Source: VAZQ01 sp036406655
GTDB lineage: Bacteria; Pseudomonadota; Alphaproteobacteria; Rhizobiales; Xanthobacteraceae
DNA length: 64,000 bases
Reading direction: 5' to 3'
Assembly: GCA_036406655.1 (NCBI GenBank)
Contig: DASXAP010000274.1
Coordinates: 1-64,000, forward strand
Every line of letters begins with the position of its first letter. Position 1 is the stretch's first letter. The notes beneath the pieces were generated by a model. It saw only the letters and a list, made by a program, of their open reading frames with translations, searched no databases and was not told the origin of the DNA. Of the stretch, positions 10,658-19,386 are shown piece after piece. Both the position numbers and the translations under genes were made by a program.

Positions 10658-11337
10658 TGGGCGCCGTTCCCCGTCAGCTCGCGCTGGCGCTCCACCACGC
10701 GGAGAGCTTTGCGCGCGAGGATTTCCTGAGCGGGCCCTCGAACGCGGCAGCGCTCGCGCTCGTCGACAGCTGGCCGCAATGGCCGCATCACGCGGTCGTT
10801 CTCACCGGACCGGAAGGGTCCGGCAAAAGCCACCTCGCAGCGGTCTGGGCGCAGGCCGCGGGTGCGAGACTGGTCGCAGCGAGGGCACTGGAGCCGGGGA
10901 CGGTGCCGCAGGCTCTCGCCACCGGGGCGGTCGTGGTGGAGGACCTCGCCGAAGGCGAGCTCGACGAAAGGGCGCTGTTTCATCTTCTCAACCTCGCGGG
11001 CGAGGAGGGCGCTTTCGTGCTGCTGACGGCGCGCAGCAGCCCCGCGCTCTGGAATTTCGCCATCCGCGACCTCGGGTCGCGATTGAAGGTGCTGCCGGTC
11101 GTCGCCTTGGCAGCTCCGGATGCGGCACTGCTGCGCGCCGTGCTCGTCAAGCTGTTCGCCGACCGCCAGCTGGCGGTCGATGAGAACCTCGTCGGCTACC
11201 TGGCGCTGCGCATCGAACGTTCGTTTGCAGCGGCGCGTCGCGCGGTCGCGCAGCTCGATGACGAGGCGCTGCGCAATCACCGGCCATTGACCCGTGCCTT
11301 GGCGGCGGAGGTGCTGAGGCCTTCGCCGAGCGAATGA
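10657..11337 (+). CDS. hda: Hda-like DnaA-family regulatory ATPase
   Basis: 226-residue truncated DnaA homologue: the AAA+ part only, without the DNA-binding domain IV. The N-terminus has RQLALAL, matching the QLxLxL sliding-clamp-binding motif of Hda; Walker A is GPEGSGKSHLA (about 50-60), and AVVVEDLAE is the Walker B region. In E. coli and Caulobacter such proteins stimulate DnaA-ATP hydrolysis at the replisome and so prevent re-initiation (RIDA). The ATG at 10657 shares bases with the permease stop, an arrangement typical of this order. The polyphosphate kinase gene follows after 118 bases. Confidence 0.9.
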   Translation: MGAVPRQLALALHHAESFAREDFLSGPSNAAALALVDSWPQWPHHAVVLTGPEGSGKSHLAAVWAQAAGARLVAARALEPGTVPQALATGAVVVEDLAEGELDERALFHLLNLAGEEGAFVLLTARSSPALWNFAIRDLGSRLKVLPVVALAAPDAALLRAVLVKLFADRQLAVDENLVGYLALRIERSFAAARRAVAQLDDEALRNHRPLTRALAAEVLRPSPSE

Positions 11338-11368
11338 TGCGGGAGCGGATTGGGCGAACGCGGCCGGC

Positions 11369-11398
11369 TTGACGGCCTCGTGGAGGGGGGGCTTATCT
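11369..11398 (+). promoter_or_regulatory. candidate sigma-70 promoter for ppk1
   Basis: CTTGACG (TTGACG at 11369-11374) and TTATCT at 11393-11398 are separated by 18 bases in the 118-base gap between hda and ppk1, giving a leader of roughly 50 bases. Good -35, moderate -10; predicted by eye only. Confidence 0.4.
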
Positions 11399-11455
11399 CA
11401 GGCGGCAAGCCGTCCCCGAGCACGGCCATGCTCCCTGGACGGCGGACCTTCGCCC

Positions 11456-13669
11456 ATGCCTGACGGCACCCAAGCTGTTGCCATCAAAGAGCAAGCTGCC
11501 GCGGACGAAGGCCGCGCGGCAGCCGCGCCCGACCTTGACATTTTGGCGAGCCCGGAACGGTTTATCAACCGGGAGTTGTCCTGGCTGCAGTTCAATCGAC
11601 GTGTGCTCGAGGAGGCCGCGAACGAGGCGCATCCGCTGCTGGAGCGGGTCAGGTTCCTGTCGATCTGCGCCAACAATCTCGACGAATTCTTCATGGTGCG
11701 CGTTGCCGGGCTCAAGGGACAGCTGCGGGCCGGCATCCCCACCAAATCGCCGGACGGGCTCACGCCGGCCGAGCAGCTCGCCCGCATCGCCGAGGCGGTC
11801 TCGGTTCTGGCCAGCGATCAGCAGAAGCGCTGGCGCGAGTTGCGGGGAACCTTGACCGAGCACGGTGTCGTTCTCGTCGATGGACCGGACGTCAGCAAGA
11901 AAGAGAAAACCTGGCTCGAGGACCAGTTCCTCAGGCAGATCTTCCCGCTGCTCACCCCGCTTGCGATCGACCCGGCGCATCCGTTTCCGTTCATCCCCAA
12001 TCTCGGCTTCACCATCGCATTGCAGCTCGCGCGCACCGGCGACGGCAAGGCCATGGATGCGCTGATCCGAATTCCCGGCAAGGTTGACCGCTTCATCCAC
12101 CTGCCGCGTGCGGAAGGAGCCTCCGTCGCGCGCGTGATCACCCTCGAGCAGATGACCGGCCTGTTCATCGGCCGGCTCTTCCCCGGCTACACCGTCAAGG
12201 GGCAGGGCTCGTTCCGCGTCATTCGCGACTCGGAGATCGAGATCGAGGAAGAAGCGGAAGACCTCGTGCGCGAGTTCGAGACCGTGCTCAAGCGGCGCCG
12301 GCGCGGATCGGTGATCCGCCTCGAGCTCGAGGCGGCGATGCCGGTCGAGCTGCGGAAATTCGTGCAGCGGGCGCTGGCATGCAGCGACGACGAGGTGTTT
12401 CTGGTCGATGGCGTGCTGGCGCTCAACGAGCTCGCCCAGCTCAGCGGCATCGATCGGCCGGACCTCGAGTTCGTGCCGTACAATCCGCGCTATCCGGAGC
12501 GGATTCGCGATCACGCCGGCGATGCATTCGCCGCGATTCGCCAGAAGGACCTGGTGGTCCATCATCCCTACGAGTCGTTCGACGTGGTGGTGCAGTTCCT
12601 GCAGCAGGCCGCTCGCGATCCGGACGTGGTGGCGATCAAGCAGACGCTCTACCGCACCTCGGCGGAGTCGCCGATCGTGCGGGCCCTGGCGGAGGCGGCC
12701 GAAGCGGGAAAATCCGTCACCGCCCTGATCGAGCTCAAGGCGCGTTTCGACGAGGAAGCGAACATCCGCTGGTCGCGGGCGCTGGAGCGTGCCGGAGCGC
12801 AGGTGGTCTACGGCTTCATCGAGCTCAAGACCCACGCCAAGCTCTCCCTGGTGGTGCGGCGGGAACGCGGCGCGTTGGCCTCCTATGTTCACGTCGGCAC
12901 CGGCAACTACCATCCGGTCACCGCCCGTATCTACACCGACCTGTCCTTCTTCACGTCGGATCCGGTGATCGCCCGCGATGTTGCGCATATCTTCAATTAC
13001 ATCACCGGCTATGCCGAGCCCGCAGGTCTCGAGCGGCTGGCGGTGTCACCGCTCACGCTGCGCGACCGGATCTGCGGACATATCGAGCAGGAGATCGCTC
13101 ACGTCCGCGCCGGCCGCCCGGCCGCGGTCTGGATGAAGGACAACGCGCTGGTCGATCCCGAGATCATCGACATGCTCTATCGCGCCTCGCGCGCCGGCGT
13201 CGCGGTCGATCTCGTGGTGCGCGGCATCTGCTGCCTGCGGCCGGGGCTGCCGGGGCTGTCCGAGAGCATCCGGGTGAAATCCATCGTCGGACGCTTTCTC
13301 GAGCACAGCCGCATCTATTGCTTCGGCGGGGGATTCGGCCTGCCGCATCCGAAGGCGGCCGTCTACATCTCCTCGGCAGACATGATGCCGCGCAATCTGG
13401 ACCGGCGGGTCGAGGTATTGTGCCCGATCCTCAATCCGACCGTGCACGAGCAGGTGCTCGATCAGATCATGGTGGCGAATCTCAAGGACAACGAGCAGAG
13501 CTGGAAATTGCTGCCCGACGGCACCTCGAATCGGATAAGAGTGGCCGAAGGAGAGGAGCCGTTCAACGCCCACAAATATTTCATGACCAATCCGAGCCTG
13601 TCCGGTCGTGGCAAATCGCTCAAGAAATCCTCGCCGCGCAGCCTTATACGCCGCCTCGACCGCGCTTAG
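11456..13669 (+). CDS. ppk1: polyphosphate kinase 1
   Basis: 737-residue PPK1, which polymerises the gamma-phosphate of ATP into inorganic polyphosphate reversibly through a phosphohistidine. The N-terminal domain contains FINRELSWLQFNRRVLEEA and NNLDEFFMVRVAGLKG; the catalytic phospholipase-D-like domains carry ELKTHAKLSLVVRR (phosphorylated His) and FLEHSRIYCFGGG (second His), then SSADMMPRNLDRRVEVL. The start was set at MPDGTQAVA (11456); the upstream extension lacks homology and would overlap the promoter. The exopolyphosphatase gene starts 16 bases after the stop, so polymer synthesis and degradation share a transcript. Confidence 0.97.
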   Translation: MPDGTQAVAIKEQAAADEGRAAAAPDLDILASPERFINRELSWLQFNRRVLEEAANEAHPLLERVRFLSICANNLDEFFMVRVAGLKGQLRAGIPTKSPDGLTPAEQLARIAEAVSVLASDQQKRWRELRGTLTEHGVVLVDGPDVSKKEKTWLEDQFLRQIFPLLTPLAIDPAHPFPFIPNLGFTIALQLARTGDGKAMDALIRIPGKVDRFIHLPRAEGASVARVITLEQMTGLFIGRLFPGYTVKGQGSFRVIRDSEIEIEEEAEDLVREFETVLKRRRRGSVIRLELEAAMPVELRKFVQRALACSDDEVFLVDGVLALNELAQLSGIDRPDLEFVPYNPRYPERIRDHAGDAFAAIRQKDLVVHHPYESFDVVVQFLQQAARDPDVVAIKQTLYRTSAESPIVRALAEAAEAGKSVTALIELKARFDEEANIRWSRALERAGAQVVYGFIELKTHAKLSLVVRRERGALASYVHVGTGNYHPVTARIYTDLSFFTSDPVIARDVAHIFNYITGYAEPAGLERLAVSPLTLRDRICGHIEQEIAHVRAGRPAAVWMKDNALVDPEIIDMLYRASRAGVAVDLVVRGICCLRPGLPGLSESIRVKSIVGRFLEHSRIYCFGGGFGLPHPKAAVYISSADMMPRNLDRRVEVLCPILNPTVHEQVLDQIMVANLKDNEQSWKLLPDGTSNRIRVAEGEEPFNAHKYFMTNPSLSGRGKSLKKSSPRSLIRRLDRA

Positions 13670-13685
13670 GCGCGGGAACCCCCGC

Positions 13686-15191
13686 ATGGACCTCGCGCAA
13701 GGTCGCCTCGACCGCGGACCGCCGATCGCCGTCGTGGACATCGGCTCGAACTCGGTGCGGCTGGTCGTCTACGAAGGGCGCAGCCGCAGCCCAACCCCGA
13801 TCTTCAACGAGAAGGTGCTCGCCGGCCTCGGCCGCGAGGTGCAGACCACCGGGCTTCTCGCCGCCGACGCGGTGGAGAAGGCGCTCGCCGCGCTGCGACG
13901 GTTTCGGGCCTTGTGCGACCGGATGCAGGTCGCCGAGCTCTGCGCGATAGCCACGGCCGCCTGCCGCGAAGCGAGGAACGGAAATGCCTTCGTCCGGCGG
14001 GCGGAGGAGATTTGCCGCTGCCGGGTCGATGTACTCTCCGGCAGCCGCGAGGCCGAGCTGTCTGCGCTCGGCGTGGTCTCGGGCTTCCACAAGCCTGACG
14101 GCGTCGTCGGCGACCTCGGCGGCGGCTCGCTCGAGCTGACCGAGGTTCACGGATCGAGCATCAAGCCGGGCTTGACGCTGCCGCTCGGCGGGCTTGCGCT
14201 GCAGGATATCTCCTCGCACTCGGTGAAGAAGGCGGAACGGATCGTTCGCGCAGCGCTCGAAAAGGCCGCTCCGCTCAAGGCCGGCAAGGGGCGCACGTTG
14301 TACGCGATCGGCGGCACCTGGCGTGCGCTCGCGCGCCTGCACATGTGGCAGACCGGCTATCCCTTGCACGTGATGCACGGCTACGTCATGCCGGCCAGGG
14401 AAGCCTCCGATTTCTCCGGCCTCGTGCACCGGGTCGACCCCGAAATGCTGTCGCAGATCGAGGTCGTCACCGATGCCCGGCGGCCGCTCCTCGCCTATGC
14501 CGCCCTCGTTCTGGAGAATCTCGTGCGCATCGCACGGCCGAAGGACGTGGTCATCTCGGCGCTCGGCGTGCGTGAAGGCCTGCTTTACTCCTTGCTCGAG
14601 GAGAAGGAGCGCGCACGCGATCCGCTGATTGCGGCCGCCTCGGACCTGAACCTGCTGCGCTCGCGCTCGCCGGAGCATGGCGAGGAGCTGCGGCAATGGA
14701 CCGATCGCTTCATGGGCTCGACCGCTCTCGAGGAGACCGCGGATGAACGGCGGCTGCGCCACGCCGCCTGTCTCCTCGCCGATATCGGCTGGCGGGCCCA
14801 CCCGGACTATCGCGGTGAGCAGTCGCTGAACATCATCGCCAATGCTTCGTTCGTCGCCGTCGACCACCCGGGCCGGGCCTTCATCGCCCTGGCCGTGTTC
14901 TTTCGTCACGTCGGGCTGGTGGACGAGGAGCTTTCCCCGCGCCTGCGCGAGCTCGCATCCACCCGTCTGCTCGACCGCGCACGCGTGCTCGGGGCGGCAC
15001 TGCGCGTGGCCTATCTCGTCTCGGCGTCGATGCCGGGGGTGCTGCCGCAGACGCCGATGCTGGTGGAGCGTGGCCGGCTGGCGCTGCGGTTCAATGGTGG
15101 CGCCAAGGCATTGGCGGGCGAGCGGGTTTTTGCGCGGCTGCGCCAGCTCGCGCGCCTCATCGGTCGCGAGCCGGTCATGGAAACCGGCTGA
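13686..15191 (+). CDS. ppx: exopolyphosphatase, Ppx/GppA family
   Basis: 501-residue member of the Ppx/GppA ASKHA ATPase-fold family, releasing phosphate from polyphosphate ends and possibly also hydrolysing pppGpp. The two phosphate loops are AVVDIGSNSVRLVVYEG (near residue 16) and GVVGDLGGGSLELTEV (near 140). The C-terminal part is the HD-like helical domain seen in long Ppx proteins, of normal length. The start at 13686 fits the domain beginning and leaves 16 bases after ppk1. The pairing with ppk1 supports polyphosphate as the substrate. Confidence 0.95.
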   Translation: MDLAQGRLDRGPPIAVVDIGSNSVRLVVYEGRSRSPTPIFNEKVLAGLGREVQTTGLLAADAVEKALAALRRFRALCDRMQVAELCAIATAACREARNGNAFVRRAEEICRCRVDVLSGSREAELSALGVVSGFHKPDGVVGDLGGGSLELTEVHGSSIKPGLTLPLGGLALQDISSHSVKKAERIVRAALEKAAPLKAGKGRTLYAIGGTWRALARLHMWQTGYPLHVMHGYVMPAREASDFSGLVHRVDPEMLSQIEVVTDARRPLLAYAALVLENLVRIARPKDVVISALGVREGLLYSLLEEKERARDPLIAAASDLNLLRSRSPEHGEELRQWTDRFMGSTALEETADERRLRHAACLLADIGWRAHPDYRGEQSLNIIANASFVAVDHPGRAFIALAVFFRHVGLVDEELSPRLRELASTRLLDRARVLGAALRVAYLVSASMPGVLPQTPMLVERGRLALRFNGGAKALAGERVFARLRQLARLIGREPVMETG

Positions 15192-15267
15192 GCACGGTGG
15201 CGCGGGCCGGCCGGGTAATCGGCCCGCATCTGCCGCAGGCTCGCCGATGGATCGGGAAAGCGCGCGC

Positions 15268-16980
15268 CTACCCGGTGCCGAGAAACGGCAGCAGCAGATA
15301 AGACGCGGATGGCCCGCCGGTATGAAGGGTATTCGTTCCCCCGAACAGGTCAGCGGGCCGGTCGCGGGGATCGTCGTGGGTGAACCATGCAACTCCGCGG
15401 AGCTGGCCAGTGGCTCCGGGCCGCTCGAAATCCTTCCCCTGGATCGTGAGCGTCAGGCGCGATCCGCTCGGCAGGGCAAGACCCATGGGCCAGATCTCCA
15501 GGTCGACCTCGTAGACCTTGCCCGGCTCGAGCGGCTGGCGTTCGTCGTGGGGATAAAAGGGCAGGTATTCGGCGGAACGCAGCGGATCGAGCTTGCGCTG
15601 GGAGACGCGCAGCCAGCCCTGGGTAACCGGGCATCTCGGCTCGGGAGCGCCGACGAATGTCATTTCGCTGCCGTCGGGATCGAAGGCGCAGATCGTCGCA
15701 AAAATGTCCATGTCCGCCGTGCTCGAGGAAACGAAGAGCTTCGCCTTGACCGGACCGACGATCTCGACTTCGCTCTCGAATGGCGCGGTCGAGAAGGTCA
15801 CGCCTGCGCTCAAGGCGGCATAGGTCGAGCTGGAGCTATCGCTCGGTGGCGAAGATACGAGCCGCTTTCCCCTCGCATCGAGGAACAGACGGGTCCAGCG
15901 CGTGCTCGGCAGCGGCCAGCCGGTGCTGCGCATGATCCGCTTCACCGTGTCGCCCGGTCCGCGAATTTCGATCTCCACCGGGGGCTCGTTGTTCCAGCCG
16001 TTCTCGATGCCCTTCAGGTAGCGGTCGAAGAACCGCCTCTGCATCGCCACGTTCCGCGGCTGCAGGAAGGTGTGGAAATAGGAGCCCGATTGCACCTTGA
16101 GCCATTTCTGCCGCGAGGAGACGCCCGTATAGCCGCGGATCGTGCCGCGCAGGTGAAGCCCCAAGCCGCCCCAATTGGCGACGACCAGGGCCGGATGATC
16201 GACCCTGGCGAGATCGGGCGTCCGTTCCCGATAGAACTCGTCGTTGAGTGGATGCGCGAGGACGTCGCCGAGGTAATCGGCGCGATTGGCAGAGAGCTCC
16301 GCGGGCGACAGCTCGACCGGACCGGTCACTCGCTTGCCGGTGTAGATGTCGTGGCAATCGGTCTCCGGGTTTCCGTGCTGATTGCGCAGCACGCTGCGAT
16401 GCCACCAGCGCTCGAGAAATCCGCTCGCATAGATGCCGTCCTGCCGCGTGCGGTCACGGTAGAAATCATAGGTGCCCTGCCAGGGCAGAATGGCCTTGAG
16501 GTGAGGCGGCCGCATCGCCGCCACGAACCATTGTCCCGCCGCATAATACGAGATGCCGAGGAGACCGACATTCCCGCTGCTCCATGCCTGCACCCCGGCC
16601 CATTCGATTGCATCGTAGAAATCGCGAAACTCCGCGGGCGAGTTAGGGTCGAGCCGCCCCGGCGACTTGCCGGCACCGCGCGAATCCACGTTGACGAGCA
16701 CATAACCGTCGGGAACCCAGACCTCGGGGTCGGGCCGCTCGAACACGAGATGCTTGCAGGAGGAAGCGGCCAGGATATCCGGATAGGTCTCGTTCAGCCG
16801 ATCCCATGCCTCATGCATGAATTCGCGCAGCGGCACGTCTTTTCCGTAGGGCCCCAGCGTCATGAGCACCGGAAATCGTCCCTCCGCATCGGGGCGATAG
16901 ACGTTCGCGCGCAGGAGCGCGCCGTCGCGCATGGGCACGGGGGTGTCCTGCTCAATGAGCATCGGATGCCGCCCGGTCAT
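15268..16980 (-). CDS. CocE/NonD family hydrolase
   Basis: 570-residue alpha/beta-hydrolase of the CocE/NonD (X-Pro dipeptidyl-peptidase S15) family. The nucleophile elbow is LLGISYYAA (GxSY), near residue 150, after VNVDSRGAGKSPG; a C-terminal jelly-roll domain follows (FVSSSTADMDIFATI and GWLRVSQRKLDP). Members cleave esters or amides, e.g. cocaine esterase or glutaryl-7-ACA acylase. There is no signal peptide, so it is probably cytoplasmic. The start at 16980 is preceded by AAGGGAGG; 29 additional upstream codons are open but unsupported. It converges with ppx, whose stop is 76 bases away. Confidence 0.92.
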   Translation of the reverse strand: MTGRHPMLIEQDTPVPMRDGALLRANVYRPDAEGRFPVLMTLGPYGKDVPLREFMHEAWDRLNETYPDILAASSCKHLVFERPDPEVWVPDGYVLVNVDSRGAGKSPGRLDPNSPAEFRDFYDAIEWAGVQAWSSGNVGLLGISYYAAGQWFVAAMRPPHLKAILPWQGTYDFYRDRTRQDGIYASGFLERWWHRSVLRNQHGNPETDCHDIYTGKRVTGPVELSPAELSANRADYLGDVLAHPLNDEFYRERTPDLARVDHPALVVANWGGLGLHLRGTIRGYTGVSSRQKWLKVQSGSYFHTFLQPRNVAMQRRFFDRYLKGIENGWNNEPPVEIEIRGPGDTVKRIMRSTGWPLPSTRWTRLFLDARGKRLVSSPPSDSSSSTYAALSAGVTFSTAPFESEVEIVGPVKAKLFVSSSTADMDIFATICAFDPDGSEMTFVGAPEPRCPVTQGWLRVSQRKLDPLRSAEYLPFYPHDERQPLEPGKVYEVDLEIWPMGLALPSGSRLTLTIQGKDFERPGATGQLRGVAWFTHDDPRDRPADLFGGTNTLHTGGPSASYLLLPFLGTG

Positions 16981-17299
16981 ATTCCCTCCCTTGACCTGCA
17001 TGTGTCGCATCGCTCGGCGGCCACCTGCCGCTCCGCGCGCTTGCGCGAGCGTCGGGCATGCGATCAATCGACGCCGCTTGACCGGTCCCGGCCGCGAGGC
17101 GAGAGTGAGCCATCAAAGCGTGCCGGCTCCGCCGTGGCAACGCAGGGCAAGTGAGGAAGGATGGCCCTGGCACGCGACGATCGGGGCTTCGCGGGCGCGT
17201 GCCGGCACTTGCTGTCGGCTTGAGCCGTTGCCGGGATCGCGAGCCGGTGTGAGGGCCGAGTGAGCGGGCTGCCGCCCCGGCCGCGGCAGTGATTCATCG
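16981..17299. other. 319-bp divergent intergenic region
   Basis: It lies between the CocE-type hydrolase (minus) and the putative membrane protease (plus) and must hold both promoters. I see only the hydrolase SD (GGGAGG, minus strand, about 16986). No gene, hairpin with T-run or repeat family was recognised. Confidence 0.4.
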
Positions 17300-18061
17300 A
17301 TGGGCCTCCTCGTCGCCGCCGCGATCACCATAGTGCTGGCCTTGCTGGCTGTCGCAGTGCTGATCGCCCGCGCCGCGCCTCCGGGGGATCGTGGCGTGCT
17401 CGGCCTCGTTTTCGTCCTGGCTCTGCCGCTGCAGCCGATTGCGCTCTATCTGGTGCGGCTGCCGCTCGACGCGGTGGTCCGCGCCGCACTGGGTCTCGGC
17501 ATCTGGTGGGGAATGGTCGCGCTCGTCTATGCGCCGTTCACCGAGGAGCCGGCCAAGTGGCTCGTTGTGGCGGTTCCCCGCGTCCGCAGGTCGCTCGTGC
17601 CGGGCAACGCCGTTCCGCTGGCGCTCGCGCTCGGAGCCGGGTTCGGCATCGGCGAAACCTGTTTTCTCGCTCAGGCGCTCGTCGCTTCCGGGGCCTATCC
17701 GGACCTGCCGTTCTGGAGGTTTTACGGCTTCATGCTCGAGCGGCTCGAGGTGTGCTTCCTGCACGGGGTATTCGTCGCCGCACCCATCGTGCGGCTCGCG
17801 CAGGGAAAGTCGTTCTGGCCCGGTGCGGCTGTCGGCTTGCTGCTGCATTTCCTGACGAACTTTCCCATCTTTCCCGCGCAGCTCGGCGCGTTCGGGCTCG
17901 CCGGACCAGCCTGGGCCGCGCTGCTGATGGGGTGGACCGCAGGCCTCGTTCTCCTCGGCGCAGTCGTGCTGCTGCGCGTGCATCGTCGGCTGGCCTGCGC
18001 TCCGCTCGGCGCGCAAGACCGGAACCGAGCCGAAGGCGACGTGGTCGCTTCCACGCAGTAG
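17300..18061 (+). CDS. putative PrsW/YhfC-like intramembrane metalloprotease
   Basis: 253-residue protein with about seven hydrophobic helices. In order, it shows FTEEPAKWL (EExxK, about residues 80-88), ALGAGFGIGET (about 111-121) and RLEVCFLHGVFVAA with a following HFLTNFPIF. This Glu-Glu / Gly-x-Gly-x-x-Glu / His / His layout resembles the PrsW, YhfC and CPBP intramembrane proteases, where these residues bind zinc inside the bilayer. Related proteins cleave anti-sigma factors, mature bacteriocins or act in stress responses. Assignment rests on motif order only; it could be an inactive relative. It converges with rnd with a 30-base gap. The Arg/Glu-rich last 20 residues would be cytosolic or periplasmic. 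Confidence 0.65.
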   Translation: MGLLVAAAITIVLALLAVAVLIARAAPPGDRGVLGLVFVLALPLQPIALYLVRLPLDAVVRAALGLGIWWGMVALVYAPFTEEPAKWLVVAVPRVRRSLVPGNAVPLALALGAGFGIGETCFLAQALVASGAYPDLPFWRFYGFMLERLEVCFLHGVFVAAPIVRLAQGKSFWPGAAVGLLLHFLTNFPIFPAQLGAFGLAGPAWAALLMGWTAGLVLLGAVVLLRVHRRLACAPLGAQDRNRAEGDVVASTQ

Positions 18062-18091
18062 ACGATCACCGGCGTCGGATTCGCGAAGCTC

Positions 18092-19240
18092 TCACTTGCG
18101 CTCGACCGCCACCACCCGGCCACGTTCGATCGCGAGCGAGAGCTGCCCCCGTTTCAGCGCCAGCGCCTTCTCGCCGAACAGCTCGCGCCGCCAGCCGGAA
18201 AGCGCGGGCACGTCGGCCTGGTCGTCGGCGGCGATGCGATCGAGGTCGTCGACGGTGGCGATTACCTTGGCAGCGACGCCATGCCGCTCGGCGGTCATGC
18301 GCAACAGCACCTTGAGCAATTCCACCGTCGCTTGCCCGTTGATCGCCGGCTTCGGATGGTCGAGGCGGGGCAAGGTTTTCGGATCCCGCGCGACCCCGCG
18401 CCGCACCGCGGCCACGATCGCTTCTCCCCATCTGGAGCGCTCGAAGCCGCGCGGAAGCGATCGCAAGGCTCCGAGCCGATCGATCGTGGTCGGCGACTGG
18501 ATGGCGATGTCTCCGATGACGTCGTCCTTGAGAACGCGGCCGCGGGGGATGTCGCGTTCCTGCGCCTCGCGTTCGCGCCAGGCAGCCACCTCAATCAGCA
18601 CTGCAAGCTCCTTGGGCTTGCGCACGCGGGTCCGCAACCGCTCCCAGGCGTGCTCGGGCTCGAACCGATAGGTTTCGGCCGAGGTCAGAACCCGCATCTC
18701 ATCCCGCATCCACTCGCTGCGTCCGCGATTGTCGAGATCGGCCGAGAGCTTGAGATAGATCTCGCGCAGGTGAGTGACGTCCGAGGCGGCATAGGCGAGC
18801 TGCGCTGCGCTCAGCGGTCGCCGGGTCCAGTCCGTGAAGCGATGCGACTTGTCGAGCGTGTCACCGGTGATCCGCTGCACCAGCTGATCATAGGAGATCG
18901 AGTCCCCGTAGCCGAGCACCATGGCGGCAACCTGGGTATCGACGAGAGGATGCGGGATTATTCGGGCCTCGTGCCAGCATATCTCTATGTCCTGGCGGGC
19001 GGCATGAAACACCTTGACCACGTTGTCGTTGGCCATCAGGGCAAAGAAAGGCGCCAGATCCATTCCTTCCGCCAGCGCATCGACGACCACGGCCTCTGCG
19101 CTGCTTGCCATCTGCGCAACGCAGAGCTTGGGATAGTAGGTGGTCTCGCGCAGGAACTCGGTATCGACGGTGACGAAATCGTGCCGCGCCATGCGCTCGC
19201 AAGCGTCGACAAGGTCCGCCGTCGTGGCGATCGGCTGCAT
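18092..19240 (-). CDS. rnd: ribonuclease D
   Basis: 382-residue 3'-5' exoribonuclease that trims tRNA precursors and other structured RNAs; E. coli RNase D has 375. The DEDDy exonuclease motifs are present: FVTVDTEFLRETTYYP (Exo I), FHAARQDIEI (Exo II) and YAASDVTHLREIY (Exo III with the Tyr). Two HRDC-type helical domains follow (about residues 210-290 and 300-375). The start is the only Met (19240) at the beginning of the domain; the frame remains open upstream because it runs antisense through other genes, and that extension is not coding. No strong SD is visible. Confidence 0.95.
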   Translation of the reverse strand: MQPIATTADLVDACERMARHDFVTVDTEFLRETTYYPKLCVAQMASSAEAVVVDALAEGMDLAPFFALMANDNVVKVFHAARQDIEICWHEARIIPHPLVDTQVAAMVLGYGDSISYDQLVQRITGDTLDKSHRFTDWTRRPLSAAQLAYAASDVTHLREIYLKLSADLDNRGRSEWMRDEMRVLTSAETYRFEPEHAWERLRTRVRKPKELAVLIEVAAWREREAQERDIPRGRVLKDDVIGDIAIQSPTTIDRLGALRSLPRGFERSRWGEAIVAAVRRGVARDPKTLPRLDHPKPAINGQATVELLKVLLRMTAERHGVAAKVIATVDDLDRIAADDQADVPALSGWRRELFGEKALALKRGQLSLAIERGRVVAVERK

Positions 19241-19386
19241 CGCGGCTACATAGCCCAGCCAAGGCGGCTTGTCAGACGAAATTCGGGCTGTGCCGCATCG
19301 GACCTCGACAGCGCTGCCCGCGGGGACAGCAGCGAACGAGCGCCACGGCATGGCGAATAACGGGGAGGAGCAGCTCGGACGGGTGT

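Noticed and set aside
14842..17154. A 770-codon plus-strand frame over ppx and the CocE-type gene
   Set aside because: Overlaps two confident genes in other phases and has no recognisable domain.
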